Notes: generated by a model from the letters alone, not told the origin. 64,000 bases of DNA from Sphingobacterium sp. GVS05A (GCF_019969845.1 NZ_JAHXYR010000008.1:1-64000), one strand, 5' to 3'. Positions 36,246 to 45,641 are shown, counted from the stretch's first letter. Made by a program: numbers and translations.

Positions 36246-36902
36246 TTAATTTTTAGCCGTAATCGTTAGGTTTTTAAAGCCCCCATCCGATGTATGTCCT
36301 GTCCAAAATCCCACTTTTCCATCGGATTTTCCATGTAAGGATTGAACCTCAAGTACTGGGGTAATATCCGAATTAAAATAAATTTTGATCGTTTGTCCGA
36401 TTACAAGGAGCTTTACATGAAACCAATCGTTCGGGTCCACCACAGATGTTATAGGCGCTTCGTATTTATCAGGGAACTGCTTTCTCAGATAGGGCCAATC
36501 ATTTTTTGGTAGCGCGATATACTGCACCGCATGTTTTTTCCTTATCGGATCCTTTGCATAAAAATTAAATGGCCGGAAATATACGGCTTCATAAGTTGTA
36601 TCATTAACTCCGTGAAATGCTATCCCCACAAAACTCTGTTGCAACAGGTCTTTTCCTCTGACATCGAATTCGATATAACCATTTTTAAAAGAACTATCTT
36701 TTATCCATGCGATACCAGCATTGGGCCGACCATTAATATGGACTACAGGTGTTCCTGTACTGTCCTTTTCTACGGTCACGGTCCTGTTGACCGGATATAA
36801 ATTATCCAAAGATAAGTTTGTTTTTATGGACTCCTGTCCTGATACTATAGACAGCAAAGAAAAGAGTAAACACAAGCAGGATGTAATTTTAAATTTAATC
36901 AT
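36246..36902 (-). CDS. Secreted LamG/DUF1080-like protein
   Basis: The 218-residue protein has a signal peptide ending near SGQES. The mature part is beta-rich and resembles concanavalin-like domains such as DUF1080/LamG: GYIEFDVRGKD, SFVGIAFHG, AVYFRPFNF, WFHVKLLVIGQTIKIYFN and GKVGFWTGHTSDGGF. No catalytic pair typical of glycosidases is clear. The start at 36902 was chosen for the signal peptide; the frame is open to 36968. It is divergent from the membrane-bound regulator at 37028, which carries a related-looking sensory end. Confidence 0.75.
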   Translation of the reverse strand: MIKFKITSCLCLLFSLLSIVSGQESIKTNLSLDNLYPVNRTVTVEKDSTGTPVVHINGRPNAGIAWIKDSSFKNGYIEFDVRGKDLLQQSFVGIAFHGVNDTTYEAVYFRPFNFYAKDPIRKKHAVQYIALPKNDWPYLRKQFPDKYEAPITSVVDPNDWFHVKLLVIGQTIKIYFNSDITPVLEVQSLHGKSDGKVGFWTGHTSDGGFKNLTITAKN

Positions 36903-37027
36903 TATGTTAAAAGATTTGATGTTTATATTAGGCATTGCAAAATATACTTTGATAAAGATAGTTCCCAATGGATATATCCTGAATTCATAACTTGTTCAAA
37001 TCTGTGCAAGTTTAATCGTGATTAAAT

Positions 37028-38272
37028 ATGACTGAAAATCAACACCATATCAACAAATGCAAAGAGCTCATCGAAGAAAAAGTCATGTGGGGAAGTAGCT
37101 CAGGTTGGCAATCACAGGATTTTGATAACCTGAGTGAATTGATTTATAAGGAAACCAATGTTGTCCTAAGTACAAGCACCCTCAAAAGAATCTGGGGAAA
37201 GGTACAATACAATAGCAATCCCAATTTAAGCACATTAGATGCTTTAGCCAAATTTTCGGGATTCTCTAATTGGCGCTCGCTGACATCTTCCATCCCCATC
37301 GCTGATCAAAACAATAAAGAGGAGCTCAAGAGAAGACCTCATGCTAAAATAGTATATGCCTGTCTTATCCTGTTAATCTTAACAGGATTTCTGATAGGGG
37401 TCAATAAATTTCAAGGAAAATCAACGAATGAATTATCCTATCGTAAAATCAGCTTTAGTAGTAAACCTGTGACGACAGGGGTACCTAATACTGTCATATT
37501 CGAGTACGATGCAAGCCATTCCAATGCAGACAGTGTCTTTATTCAACAAAACTGGGATTCAAAAAGAAGGATAAAAGTCGATAAAAACCGTCATGAACAC
37601 GCCAGTACCTATTACCGTCCGGGATATTACCGGGCAAAATTGGTCCTCAATGACTCTATTGTTAAAGAGCATGATATTTTTATAGAATCCGAAGATTGGA
37701 TGGGCTTCATAACGAAGGAACCTATCCCAATGTATCTCCCCAAGGAAATGATTGATCATGGAGACTGGAAGGGGCTGAAACAACAGGATATACCACAAAA
37801 CATTGGAAACTATAATTCCGAGATACCAGAATTTGTATTAACACAGGTTTCCAAGAGATGGAATATCGACAGTAAAAATTTCACTCTATCCCTGGCCATT
37901 CAGAATACATATCGACAACTTAATGCTCCTTGCCAACAAAGCGGAATAACACTCTTAGGAACGGATGGAATAATTATGATTCCACTTTCCAAACCGGGCT
38001 GTGTCGGCGAACTCCAATTGTGGGTTGGAGAACAATTATTGGACGGTACCTCCAACAATCTATCTGCTTTTGGAGTAGACTTATCTTCACTTGTATCAGT
38101 CAAATGCGTATCTAAATCGGGAAAAATTAAGATAGAACTGAATGACAAACTCGCATATCAGGGATTATTTCCTACTGGAATCGGGAAGATTGTTGGTGTC
38201 CGAGTTTCCTTTCAGGGGTCTGGGCTTATCAAATCATTTGATATCCGTGATACAGCTATATTACCCCATTAG
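37028..38272 (+). CDS. Membrane-anchored protein with putative DNA-binding N-terminus
   Basis: The 414-residue protein has a cytosolic domain of about 90 residues (FDNLSELIYKETNVVLSTST, LKRIWGKV, then LDALAKFSGFSNWRSL) that resembles an HTH-like domain seen in Bacteroidota regulators. One membrane helix sits at about 105-124. The outside part is beta-rich: a PKD-like module (about 140-235) followed by a LamG-like one (about 265-410). This ToxR-like layout suggests a one-component regulator sensing an extracellular ligand. The divergent gene for a secreted LamG-like protein is a natural target. DNA binding is inferred, not shown. Confidence 0.7.
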   Translation: MTENQHHINKCKELIEEKVMWGSSSGWQSQDFDNLSELIYKETNVVLSTSTLKRIWGKVQYNSNPNLSTLDALAKFSGFSNWRSLTSSIPIADQNNKEELKRRPHAKIVYACLILLILTGFLIGVNKFQGKSTNELSYRKISFSSKPVTTGVPNTVIFEYDASHSNADSVFIQQNWDSKRRIKVDKNRHEHASTYYRPGYYRAKLVLNDSIVKEHDIFIESEDWMGFITKEPIPMYLPKEMIDHGDWKGLKQQDIPQNIGNYNSEIPEFVLTQVSKRWNIDSKNFTLSLAIQNTYRQLNAPCQQSGITLLGTDGIIMIPLSKPGCVGELQLWVGEQLLDGTSNNLSAFGVDLSSLVSVKCVSKSGKIKIELNDKLAYQGLFPTGIGKIVGVRVSFQGSGLIKSFDIRDTAILPH

Positions 38273-38358
38273 AGCTTAACCAAATATTCTTTATTTAAGA
38301 TGACGGTTGCAAGTGAATTGCACTTCTTGTCTTGATTCTATTGGATCTTATGGAACGA

Positions 38359-38390
38359 AAAAGCCGTCCTACTTACATAAAACGGCTTTT
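38359..38390 (-). terminator. Terminator downstream of tRNA-Lys
   Basis: AAAAGCCGT (38359-38367) pairs with ACGGCTTTT (38382-38390) around a 14-nt loop, just after the 3' end of the tRNA on the minus strand. Confidence 0.7.
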
Positions 38391-38397
38391 CTGAAAG

Positions 38398-38470
38398 TGA
38401 CCCCGCTGAGGCTCGAACTCAGGACCCACAGATTAAGAGTCTGTTGCTCTACCAACTGAGCTACGAAGTC
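38398..38470 (-). tRNA. tRNA-Lys (anticodon CTT)
   Basis: The minus strand folds as a complete cloverleaf of 73 nt: acceptor GACTTCG with CGGGGTC, D arm GCTC-GAGC, anticodon loop CTCTTAA (anticodon CTT) and a T arm with TTCGAGC. Discriminator base is A. CCA is not encoded. Confidence 0.95.
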
Positions 38471-38528
38471 ATTCGATAAGTCAAATGTAAGATTCACCAA
38501 AGAGAAAGTCAAGTATAAAATAAATTTT

Positions 38529-38790
38529 TTATTCTTTGCCTTTCATTTTTTGCGCCATTGCTTCGATCGCCTTGGATGTGCGTTCATACATCGGTTCTAC
38601 AAATTCATATAACATCTGATAACTGTCAAAAACCTGCTCCGCAAAGTCTAAATTCGACATATATGTACCAGATATTTCCTGCTAAGCTTCCAAAAAAGCC
38701 TGCTGATCATCATCTACAGAAACAATATTGACGGGTTTAAAATTTTCGTAAACAGATGGAGGTAGAAATCGGCATACACTAATATTTATT
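38529..38790 (-). pseudogene. Decayed ORF with in-frame stop; 43-codon tail intact
   Basis: On the minus strand a 43-codon frame runs from ATG at 38660 to TAA at 38529; the product starts MSNLDFAEQVFDSYQMLYEF and ends in a lysine-rich tail. Directly upstream the same frame continues open for about 33 codons (from about 38788, including VYENFKPVNIVSVDDDQQAF) but is broken by a TAG at 38684-38682. The two parts read as one protein interrupted by a point nonsense mutation. I do not recognise the family. The tail could also be a genuine small gene. Confidence 0.45.
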
Positions 38791-39549
38791 CATCGTGGGA
38801 ATGTCCACATACTTCATAGGGGCAGCTATCTTTCCCATAATCATCGGCCTAACCTCCATCTCAATCGTTTTTTTTATAGCTGTTTTAGCTCCCTTTTTCA
38901 ATGGGATGATGACAGTTCGATAACCGATCATTTCTGCCCGAAGTTCCTGATTCTTGTTCAGAAGCGATTGTGGCACCCAGAGTTCAAAATTACCTTTTTC
39001 ATCAGCTTGCGTATGGTAATTCCCGATCGTCACATTGGTACCCATCATGCTGTCCCCACCAGAAGCGCAGACAATTTTTCCAGCAATCTTTACTTTACTG
39101 CTATCCTGATTTGATGATACTTGCCTGTTGTTACCTCGAAGGTTTGAATTTATTTTTTTTCCATTAGATTTACTTGTTCCTTTTGATTGCATCACAGCCA
39201 CTTCTCCCGTTGTGAAGGCCTTCTGAGTCTGTGCCTGCGCAGTATGGAAGCTCAATGAACCGATCAACATCAATCCTGCAGCAATACCACTCCATCGATT
39301 GCGCCATAGCGGATTTTTTGCAATGGAAACACTGGCATCCAGTTCACGAAGCAGCTGATCTTCATAAAATCGGCCACAAAGCCCTTTACTGGATTTTTTG
39401 ATCTGATCTACAATTTCCTGATCGCTCATCTCCGAGAAATCAACGACTACCTTTTCACACTTGCCACAAAAGCGTCCCTGTTCCTTTGCTGTCATTTTAC
39501 CCCAATCTGCTGTGCAGGATTCTTTTACTTGTAATATGATCTTTTCCAT
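38779..39549 (-). CDS. Membrane protein with CxxC segment and CarboxypepD-type C-terminal domain
   Basis: The 256-residue protein begins in the cytosol with a conserved Bacteroidota module (MEKIILQVKESCTADWGKMT, then GRFCGKCEKVVVDFSEMSDQ) that holds a CxxC pair possibly binding metal. A membrane helix lies at about 103-122. The outside part has a carboxypeptidase-like beta-sandwich (VKIAGKIVCASGGDSMMGTN). I chose start 39549 because the longer frame to 39729 adds an unrelated hydrophobic leader. It may be a ligand-responsive membrane protein. No partner is obvious. Confidence 0.8.
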   Translation of the reverse strand: MEKIILQVKESCTADWGKMTAKEQGRFCGKCEKVVVDFSEMSDQEIVDQIKKSSKGLCGRFYEDQLLRELDASVSIAKNPLWRNRWSGIAAGLMLIGSLSFHTAQAQTQKAFTTGEVAVMQSKGTSKSNGKKINSNLRGNNRQVSSNQDSSKVKIAGKIVCASGGDSMMGTNVTIGNYHTQADEKGNFELWVPQSLLNKNQELRAEMIGYRTVIIPLKKGAKTAIKKTIEMEVRPMIMGKIAAPMKYVDIPTMNKY

Positions 39550-39666
39550 GTCTATGTCTTTATGTTTGGTAAGGGATGCACAAAAATTCAAGATTCCACA
39601 GGGGCGGAATAAAATAATTTTAAATAGCTGTAAAGAGAGAATAGGGGAATACAAGTAAAAATAAAA

Positions 39667-39705
39667 AACAGGCTGCATCCGGAAAAAGGTCGGACACAGC
39701 CTGTT
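39667..39705 (-). terminator. Terminator downstream of the tricorn-type protease gene
   Basis: Outer stem AACAGGCTG (39667-39675) with CAGCCTGTT (39697-39705) and inner stem TCCG-CGGA, followed on the minus strand by a T-rich tract (TTTTTTATTTTT). The rest of the 283-nt gap (39550-39832) shows no gene. Confidence 0.85.
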
Positions 39706-39832
39706 CACAATATATATTACCGCTTTCAAATAAACTTTGGAAGCTATTTTTCGAAATCGCCTTTCGACATAGTCCTGCTACAGCTGGAGGGGATCCCACT
39801 CCAGGTTGTAGCCATTTATTCATGTTACCGCA

Positions 39833-42800
39833 CTATTTAAGATCAGCTAAGATTTCCTTCACTGCACGCTCTAGCTGTGGATCTTTATTTTCCATACGGT
39901 CCTGCACTGTATTTTTCACAAAAATATCCGGTGCGACACCTGTCTGCTCCAGATCCTGACCGTCCAGAGTATAACATCCCCAGGAAGGTAAGCGGTAGAA
40001 AGAGCCATCGACCAATGCTTTACCTGAGGTAAAGATGATCCAGCGGTAGGTTTCATTACCGATAATTTTACCCAGTTTCAGGGCTTTGAACCCCGCTGCG
40101 GTCATCTCCGCATCACTCAGCGATTGCTCATTAATCAACAGCACGATCGGTTTGGATGCAGGTGCAAAATTACTTTGCGGCGCGCGCTTCCCTCCACGGT
40201 ATTGCCATTGTAGGTAAGGGCGCTGCGACAAAAAGCGCAATACCTCATCATGCACATTTCCACCGGTATTATAACGTAAGTCTAAGATGATCCCTTGCTT
40301 GTTATTTTCCTGCTCGGCCATATCGATGAGAAAACGTTGCAATTCGCCTCCCGACATATTCTTCATGTGCGAATAGGCGATCTTATTGTCACTCAGTTTG
40401 TCCACACGGCTGCGGTTATCCTTGATCCATTCATCGTAAATCAATTCCCTAAAAGCTGTACTGGAAGTTGGTCGTACATTTGTTTGAACCTCTTTTCCAT
40501 TACGGTTCAAAGTCAGCTGAATTTCCTCTTCTAATGATGGCCAGGTAAAATAGCTGTCCCGGTCTGCCGTAGTATTCAATTTAACACCATTGACTGCAAC
40601 CAGCACATCGCCATCTTTGATATCCACCTCTTTCTTTGCAGCTGGTCCATTGGCCACAATGCGACTGATTTTATAAGGGTTTTGGCTATCATATTCCACG
40701 CCGATTTCGTTGGTAACAAAGCCGAATGGTTTACGCTCTTCAGCTCCCATTGAACTGAAGCCCAAGTGTGATGAGTTAAGCTCACCTAGCATATCATTCA
40801 GGAGAATACGCAAGTCATTCCGATCATTGATACCCGGCAGATATTTTTCGTATTTCTTTTTGGTTGCCGTCCAGTCTACCCCATGGAAATTGCTGTCATA
40901 AAAATTCTCTTCCAGATTGGCCCAGGTCTCATAAAACATCTGGTTAAACTCTTTCTCCAGATCCTTATTAAATTTATAGCTCATGGTTATTGCATCGAGC
41001 TTGTTTCCTTCCAGGCTATATTTCTGTATGACACCACGGTTAAGCACAAAGTACTTGCCTGCCGATTCCTGCACCAGCCCCATGCCACCTTCGATGACTT
41101 TTTCAGTTTTTGGGGCGGTGAATGGTTCATATACGGTACGGTAGGCGCTGAATTTGCCCTCATGGTCAGACCCATAGAAGACATAGGTCTTGTCTGCCTT
41201 TTGGATCACCAAAGGGCTATATTGTGTCCCAAATGCAGGGCTGACCTGCTCAATACGATCCCGCAAACCCTCAAGATCAAGCTGTACCAAGACCGTTTTC
41301 TTTGGTTCTGGACTAGGGGCTGCCCGTTTATTCTTATCCGCATTGGTCTTGCTCTTATCTTTGGCATCGTTTTCTTTTTTAGGCGCTGTCGGCTTATTTG
41401 CGACCGAATCTTTTTTTACTGTCGGCTGAGCAAATAATTCATCAAACTTTGTACTGCGATAAGGTTCGTCAAAATTGGTCAGCGCCATACGGAAGATGCT
41501 CGAATTTTGCATTCCGGTAGGGTAGGAGGGCTTTGTTCTATTACTTGCAAAATAAATATACTTACCGTCTGGCGACCAATAAGGGCTGGTCTCGGAGACA
41601 CCGGTATTGGTCAGGTTGGTCGTTTGTCCACTTTTGAGGTTATGGACAAAGATGTCCTGCTCAAAATTACGCATTGCGGTAAATAACAAATAATTGCCGT
41701 CTGGAGAAAATGAGGGCGAAGAATTTTGGAATCCCCAGATTTCGTCTTTGACTACGGTCTGACTCTTGAGACTACCTAGATCCAATGTACGTACCTCATC
41801 ACGGCCGCTTAGGTACACTGCTTTGGTACGGTCAGCATTAAAGGTAATGTCACGGTTGTTGCGAAGATCTTGGGTCAGCTGTTTCACTTCACCTTTTCCA
41901 TCCGCAGTGCGGGAACACCAATTTTGATAGCCCTGGAATGTCTGGCTATAGAGTAAGGTTTTGCTATCCTTAAGCCATTTGACCTCCATGACGCGCTCTC
42001 CCTGTCCGGACATCTGACGGACAAACTTACCCTCGCTATCAGAAACAAAAAGCTCTCCTCGGGATACAAAAGCTATTTTTTTGCCATCTGGCGAGACATC
42101 GAAATTACTGATACTACCCGAAATATTGAATTCCTTTAGCTTGCCGAGGACCTGATTGCGGTTTAAAGCAATATTGGGTTGTACCGTTTTCTTTCCATTG
42201 ACCTCATAAATATAGAGCTGATACCCCTTTTCAAATACAATCTTATCGCCATTTGCTGACACAAAGGGTCTTTTAATGGATTCAGGGAAACTTGTCAACG
42301 CTGTTTTGGCCTTACCGTTGAGCTGATACAGGTTGTATTCGCCGTTGTTTTCATCCGAAACGTAATATATCGTTCCTTTTTGGTCTATCGTAGGCCATAG
42401 GTCTTTTCCGACATAGTCAGTATATTGTTGAAAGGCTTTTGTTTTGGGATTATAGGAGCGGATATCTGGGTTGAATGCTCCTTTATAGCGCTTGCGGTTT
42501 GCCGAACTATATCCTTCCCAGCTATCGTTGAACAGGAGCTCTCCCGATGGTGTAGAAACGATCCCGCTGATATAATTGAAAAAATGTGGAAATAGGCGTG
42601 TTGCCGTACCACCATCTACTGAAACCTGGTAACCTCCCATACGATTATAACGTGTCGAAGTAAAATAGAGTGTTTTACTGTCCCAGCTCCAGCTATCCAC
42701 TTCATCCGAAGCATCATGCGCGGTCAATTGACGGATGTCACCACCCGCTAAGGGCATGACATAGACATCCATATTCCCGTTTTGATTGGCCGAGAATGCT

Positions 42801-43036
42801 AACCATTTGCCATCTGGAGAGATTCGGGGATTGATCTCATTACCTTCCATACCGGTAAGCCGGACAGCAACCCCACCTTGGCTTGCTACTTTCCAAAGAT
42901 CACCTTCATAACTGAATACCATCTCCTTCCCATCGGGCGTTAACGCGGGATGAGACAAGAATGTCGGTTGTTGCGCAACAACATAAGCAGTTCCACCATA
43001 GGCCAGAACTGCACTCAAAAGCAGTTTTTTTATCAT
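39833..43036 (-). CDS. Tricorn-type S41 peptidase with WD40-like propeller
   Basis: The 1067-residue protein has a signal peptide (cut after about residue 21, YVVAQQ), so it acts in the periplasm or outside. The first 550 residues are PD40/WD40-like propeller repeats (for example LTPDGKEMVFSYEGDLW, ISPDGKWLAFSANQNGNMDV). A Lys/Pro-rich linker precedes the C-terminal core: a tricorn C1 domain (LEENFYDSNFHGVDW), PDZ (VEYDSQNPYKISRIVANGPA) and the S41 peptidase (GIILDLRYNTGGNVHDEVLR). The nucleophile region is NEQSLSDAEM (likely Ser974). Homologues cut peptides handed over by other proteases. Transcribed alone. Confidence 0.95.
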   Translation of the reverse strand: MIKKLLLSAVLAYGGTAYVVAQQPTFLSHPALTPDGKEMVFSYEGDLWKVASQGGVAVRLTGMEGNEINPRISPDGKWLAFSANQNGNMDVYVMPLAGGDIRQLTAHDASDEVDSWSWDSKTLYFTSTRYNRMGGYQVSVDGGTATRLFPHFFNYISGIVSTPSGELLFNDSWEGYSSANRKRYKGAFNPDIRSYNPKTKAFQQYTDYVGKDLWPTIDQKGTIYYVSDENNGEYNLYQLNGKAKTALTSFPESIKRPFVSANGDKIVFEKGYQLYIYEVNGKKTVQPNIALNRNQVLGKLKEFNISGSISNFDVSPDGKKIAFVSRGELFVSDSEGKFVRQMSGQGERVMEVKWLKDSKTLLYSQTFQGYQNWCSRTADGKGEVKQLTQDLRNNRDITFNADRTKAVYLSGRDEVRTLDLGSLKSQTVVKDEIWGFQNSSPSFSPDGNYLLFTAMRNFEQDIFVHNLKSGQTTNLTNTGVSETSPYWSPDGKYIYFASNRTKPSYPTGMQNSSIFRMALTNFDEPYRSTKFDELFAQPTVKKDSVANKPTAPKKENDAKDKSKTNADKNKRAAPSPEPKKTVLVQLDLEGLRDRIEQVSPAFGTQYSPLVIQKADKTYVFYGSDHEGKFSAYRTVYEPFTAPKTEKVIEGGMGLVQESAGKYFVLNRGVIQKYSLEGNKLDAITMSYKFNKDLEKEFNQMFYETWANLEENFYDSNFHGVDWTATKKKYEKYLPGINDRNDLRILLNDMLGELNSSHLGFSSMGAEERKPFGFVTNEIGVEYDSQNPYKISRIVANGPAAKKEVDIKDGDVLVAVNGVKLNTTADRDSYFTWPSLEEEIQLTLNRNGKEVQTNVRPTSSTAFRELIYDEWIKDNRSRVDKLSDNKIAYSHMKNMSGGELQRFLIDMAEQENNKQGIILDLRYNTGGNVHDEVLRFLSQRPYLQWQYRGGKRAPQSNFAPASKPIVLLINEQSLSDAEMTAAGFKALKLGKIIGNETYRWIIFTSGKALVDGSFYRLPSWGCYTLDGQDLEQTGVAPDIFVKNTVQDRMENKDPQLERAVKEILADLK

Positions 43037-43537
43037 TATATCTAGGAGGCTAATAATTGTTTGCCTTTAACAAAAATAGAATAGCTTATTGAAAAATCAT
43101 GGAAGTATTGCGAATTTTACATTTTTATTGAATTTAACCCGATGTTAATAGGTCTTGTTTGAACATCTTCGTATATTTAATATAAAATAGGGGAGATGCC
43201 TTCAACATCTGGTATCTGACTATAGTCGCAATAAGCAAGGTCGAATCAGGCACAGGCAATACACAGAACACTGATAATAAGCCACTTAAATAAAACTAAT
43301 TTATCTCAACAAATAAGCGAAGATAATTATCGCAACGTTCCTGCACAGAAAGCAAAGCAGAAGAAGATAATTAGCGTTAATTATAAAGACAATTATCGCC
43401 TTATTTTAATTACCGATTACACGCTCGCTCAGCTTAACGATCTTTTTTCTGTTGAGACTGGGTCGCCAAATTTCTTTATTGATCCTGTCGTAAAATGAAA
43501 TACTTATCCGTAACTTTGCACGCTCAAATCAAATACT
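43037..43537. other. Intergenic region with three spaced repeats upstream of the MFS gene
   Basis: This 501-nt region has no gene. It holds three near-identical 14-mers on the plus strand: AAGATAATTATCGC (43320-43333), AAGATAATTAGCGT (43364-43377) and AAGACAATTATCGC (43386-43399), with starts 44 and 22 nt apart. A -7 promoter element TAACTTTG lies at 43511-43518, 20 nt before the ATG of the MFS transporter gene. The repeats may be operators for that gene. Confidence 0.6.
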
Positions 43538-44725
43538 ATGGACGCAACGTTAACTCTCTCAGAAGAAGAACTTTACAATAAGCGCAATCGCATACGGATT
43601 GCAGTATCACTTTTCTTTTTTTGTCAGGGTATCGCTTTTGCATCTTGGGCTAGTCGCATCCCTGTCATCAAGGAACGCCTCCATTTGAGCGAAGGACAAC
43701 TGGGAACAATCCTATTGATGCTTCCTGTGGGACAACTGGTGACAATGGCTCTTTCCGGTAAGCTGGTTACAAAATATGGCAGCGCCAAAGTCCTGCGTAT
43801 CGTACCGATTGCTTATGCATTAGTCCTCTGCTCCATCGCCTTTGCTCAAAATGCCTGGCAACTGGGGGCTATTCTATTTCTTTTTGGTGTCACAGGTAAT
43901 ATGTGCAATATTTCGGTCAATACTCAGGGAGTAGCTACAGAGCAGATCTATAAAAAGTCCATTATGACTTCTTTCCATGGTGCTTGGAGTATCGCAGGTT
44001 TTACAGGAGCACTCGTTGGACTGCTGACCATGAACCTTGGCCTGGATACGCTACCCCATTTCTTGATCATATTGGCTTTCGTCACTGCCAATACATTGAT
44101 TAATCAGCGGTATCTGGTTCCGGGAAAATCGCCGCAGAAAGAAAAGCGGAGTTTCTTTTCCAAACCGGAGGGAAGCCTTTTGCAACTGGGCATCATTGGC
44201 TTTTTCAGTATGGCAACCGAAGGAGCCATGTTTGACTGGAGCGGGGTATACTTTAAGGAAATTGTACACGCTCCCGAAAAATTCGTTGTCGTGGGCTATG
44301 CCTCTTTTATGATCATGATGGCTATCGGCCGCTTTGTGGGTGATGGCGTGATTCGCAAACTGGGACGCAAAAGAACCTTACAATATAGTGGAATCTTGAT
44401 GTTTGTGGGCATGATAACCTCGGTCGTTTTTCCTCAATTTATTGTATGCACCCTTGCTTTTATGCTTGTGGGGATCGGTGTCGCCTGTAATGTACCGTCT
44501 ATCTATAGTATCGCTGGCCAAAACAAAAATGTCCCATCGGGCGTGGCATTGGCCATGGTTTCCAGCATTAGCTATCTTGGTTTTTTAATGGGGCCGCCGC
44601 TGATCGGTTATATCGCGGAGGTCTTTAGCCTTCGTTATTCTTACGGTGTATTCGCCTGCTTCGGTTTACTCATGGTTGGCATGGTTGGAAGGCTATCCCT
44701 ATTTAAGGAAACGCAGTCCAATTAG
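43538..44725 (+). CDS. Major facilitator superfamily transporter
   Basis: The 395-residue inner-membrane protein shows twelve hydrophobic helices and the short cytosolic charge loops typical of MFS (LVTKYGSAKVLR after helix 2; DGVIRKLGRKRTL in the second half). The amino-terminal FFFCQGIAFASWASRIPVIK, a Trp-Ala-Ser-Arg motif, is typical of the group often annotated as YbjJ-like or sugar MFS. The substrate cannot be inferred. A decayed copy of its own 3' end lies immediately downstream. Confidence 0.93.
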   Translation: MDATLTLSEEELYNKRNRIRIAVSLFFFCQGIAFASWASRIPVIKERLHLSEGQLGTILLMLPVGQLVTMALSGKLVTKYGSAKVLRIVPIAYALVLCSIAFAQNAWQLGAILFLFGVTGNMCNISVNTQGVATEQIYKKSIMTSFHGAWSIAGFTGALVGLLTMNLGLDTLPHFLIILAFVTANTLINQRYLVPGKSPQKEKRSFFSKPEGSLLQLGIIGFFSMATEGAMFDWSGVYFKEIVHAPEKFVVVGYASFMIMMAIGRFVGDGVIRKLGRKRTLQYSGILMFVGMITSVVFPQFIVCTLAFMLVGIGVACNVPSIYSIAGQNKNVPSGVALAMVSSISYLGFLMGPPLIGYIAEVFSLRYSYGVFACFGLLMVGMVGRLSLFKETQSN

Positions 44726-44764
44726 CAGCGAATTCGCCCTACATGGGTATTTTTAGTACGTCCA

Positions 44765-44872
44765 GCTTTGTTTGACCACCGTTCCCGGCATATTTTCGTC
44801 CGCCTCGGCTTAGCCGTGTTTGCCATGGCTGGAAGATTATCGTTATTTAAGGAAAGGCAGCCAAATTCCTGC
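44765..44872 (+). pseudogene. Decayed duplicate of the MFS transporter C-terminus
   Basis: In one plus-strand frame (44765-44872) the sequence reads FDHRSRHIFVRLGL followed by AVFAMAGRLSLFKERQPN. This lines up with the last residues of the preceding transporter (FSLRYSYGVFACFGL, then MVGMVGRLSLFKETQSN). DNA similarity is evident over the GGAAG..TATC..TATTTAAGGAAA..CAG core. No start or upstream helices remain. It is a remnant of a tandem duplicate or of a second transporter gene that was mostly deleted. Confidence 0.75.
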
Positions 44873-44885
44873 TTAACCATGTTCG

Positions 44886-45641
44886 CTATGGTCTTCGTTC
44901 TTGCTTTGAACTATTTCTGTTTATCATAACCGGAAGGACTGTTCCTATTAGTTTGGTTTGAGGGAATTTAAAGTTGGATACCGGACGTTTATTAAATGAA
45001 ATCATCGGCATGAAAATAAAATAAATACAGGTAGCTCCCACACCCAATAGTGATCCAAACGCAACATCTTCAAGGAAATGCTGTCCCAAATAGATTCTGG
45101 AATAGCCTGTTAACGCTGCTAGAATAAAACAGAATAGGCCTATTCTTTTGTCTTTGGAAATGATGGCAACAGTAGCTGCCATAGCAAATGCAGAAGTTGT
45201 ATGTCCCGAGGGAAATGAATTTGCGTAGGCGACAGGTAACCAGGAGACAACATGGAATGTTGGATCTCCTTTAAACATCGCTGCCGGGCGCTCCGCGTGA
45301 AATATACTTTTCAAAACACAGCAAACCAAGCCAGAAAAAACATAAGTTCCAAAAATACCCTTGGCGTAATTCCATTTCCTAAAAAAACAGCACAGAACCG
45401 CGAGCGCAATAATAAAGATCCCATCTCCAACGAATGTGTTCACCGTCATGAGGATATCCGCCCATAGGGCATGATGACTATTAATAAATTGAAATGATTC
45501 TTTTTTGGTTACCAAAAGCAGGAGAGTGATAATCAGTATCACCCATATACAAAAAGTAATAAAGAAGGCCGGACTTGTCTTATATATTCTTTTAAATTGA
45601 TTCTGAATCACTTTTATCATTTCACAGGTTTTATCAAACAA
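44886..45641 (-). CDS. PAP2-family membrane phosphatase
   Basis: The 251-residue protein has six hydrophobic helices and the three PAP2 phosphatase motifs: KSIFHAERPAA (motif 1), SFPSGHTTSAFA (motif 2, catalytic His) and SRIYLGQHFLEDV (motif 3). Such enzymes dephosphorylate undecaprenyl pyrophosphate, lipid A or phosphatidic acid; the exact lipid is unknown here. An alternative start at 45620 (MIKVIQ) is equally possible. It converges on the MFS remnant. Confidence 0.92.
   Translation of the reverse strand: MFDKTCEMIKVIQNQFKRIYKTSPAFFITFCIWVILIITLLLLVTKKESFQFINSHHALWADILMTVNTFVGDGIFIIALAVLCCFFRKWNYAKGIFGTYVFSGLVCCVLKSIFHAERPAAMFKGDPTFHVVSWLPVAYANSFPSGHTTSAFAMAATVAIISKDKRIGLFCFILAALTGYSRIYLGQHFLEDVAFGSLLGVGATCIYFIFMPMISFNKRPVSNFKFPQTKLIGTVLPVMINRNSSKQERRP

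Noticed and set aside
40883-41437. 184-codon plus-strand ORF
   Set aside because: It is antisense to the tricorn protease gene, which has clear domains; the ORF has none.
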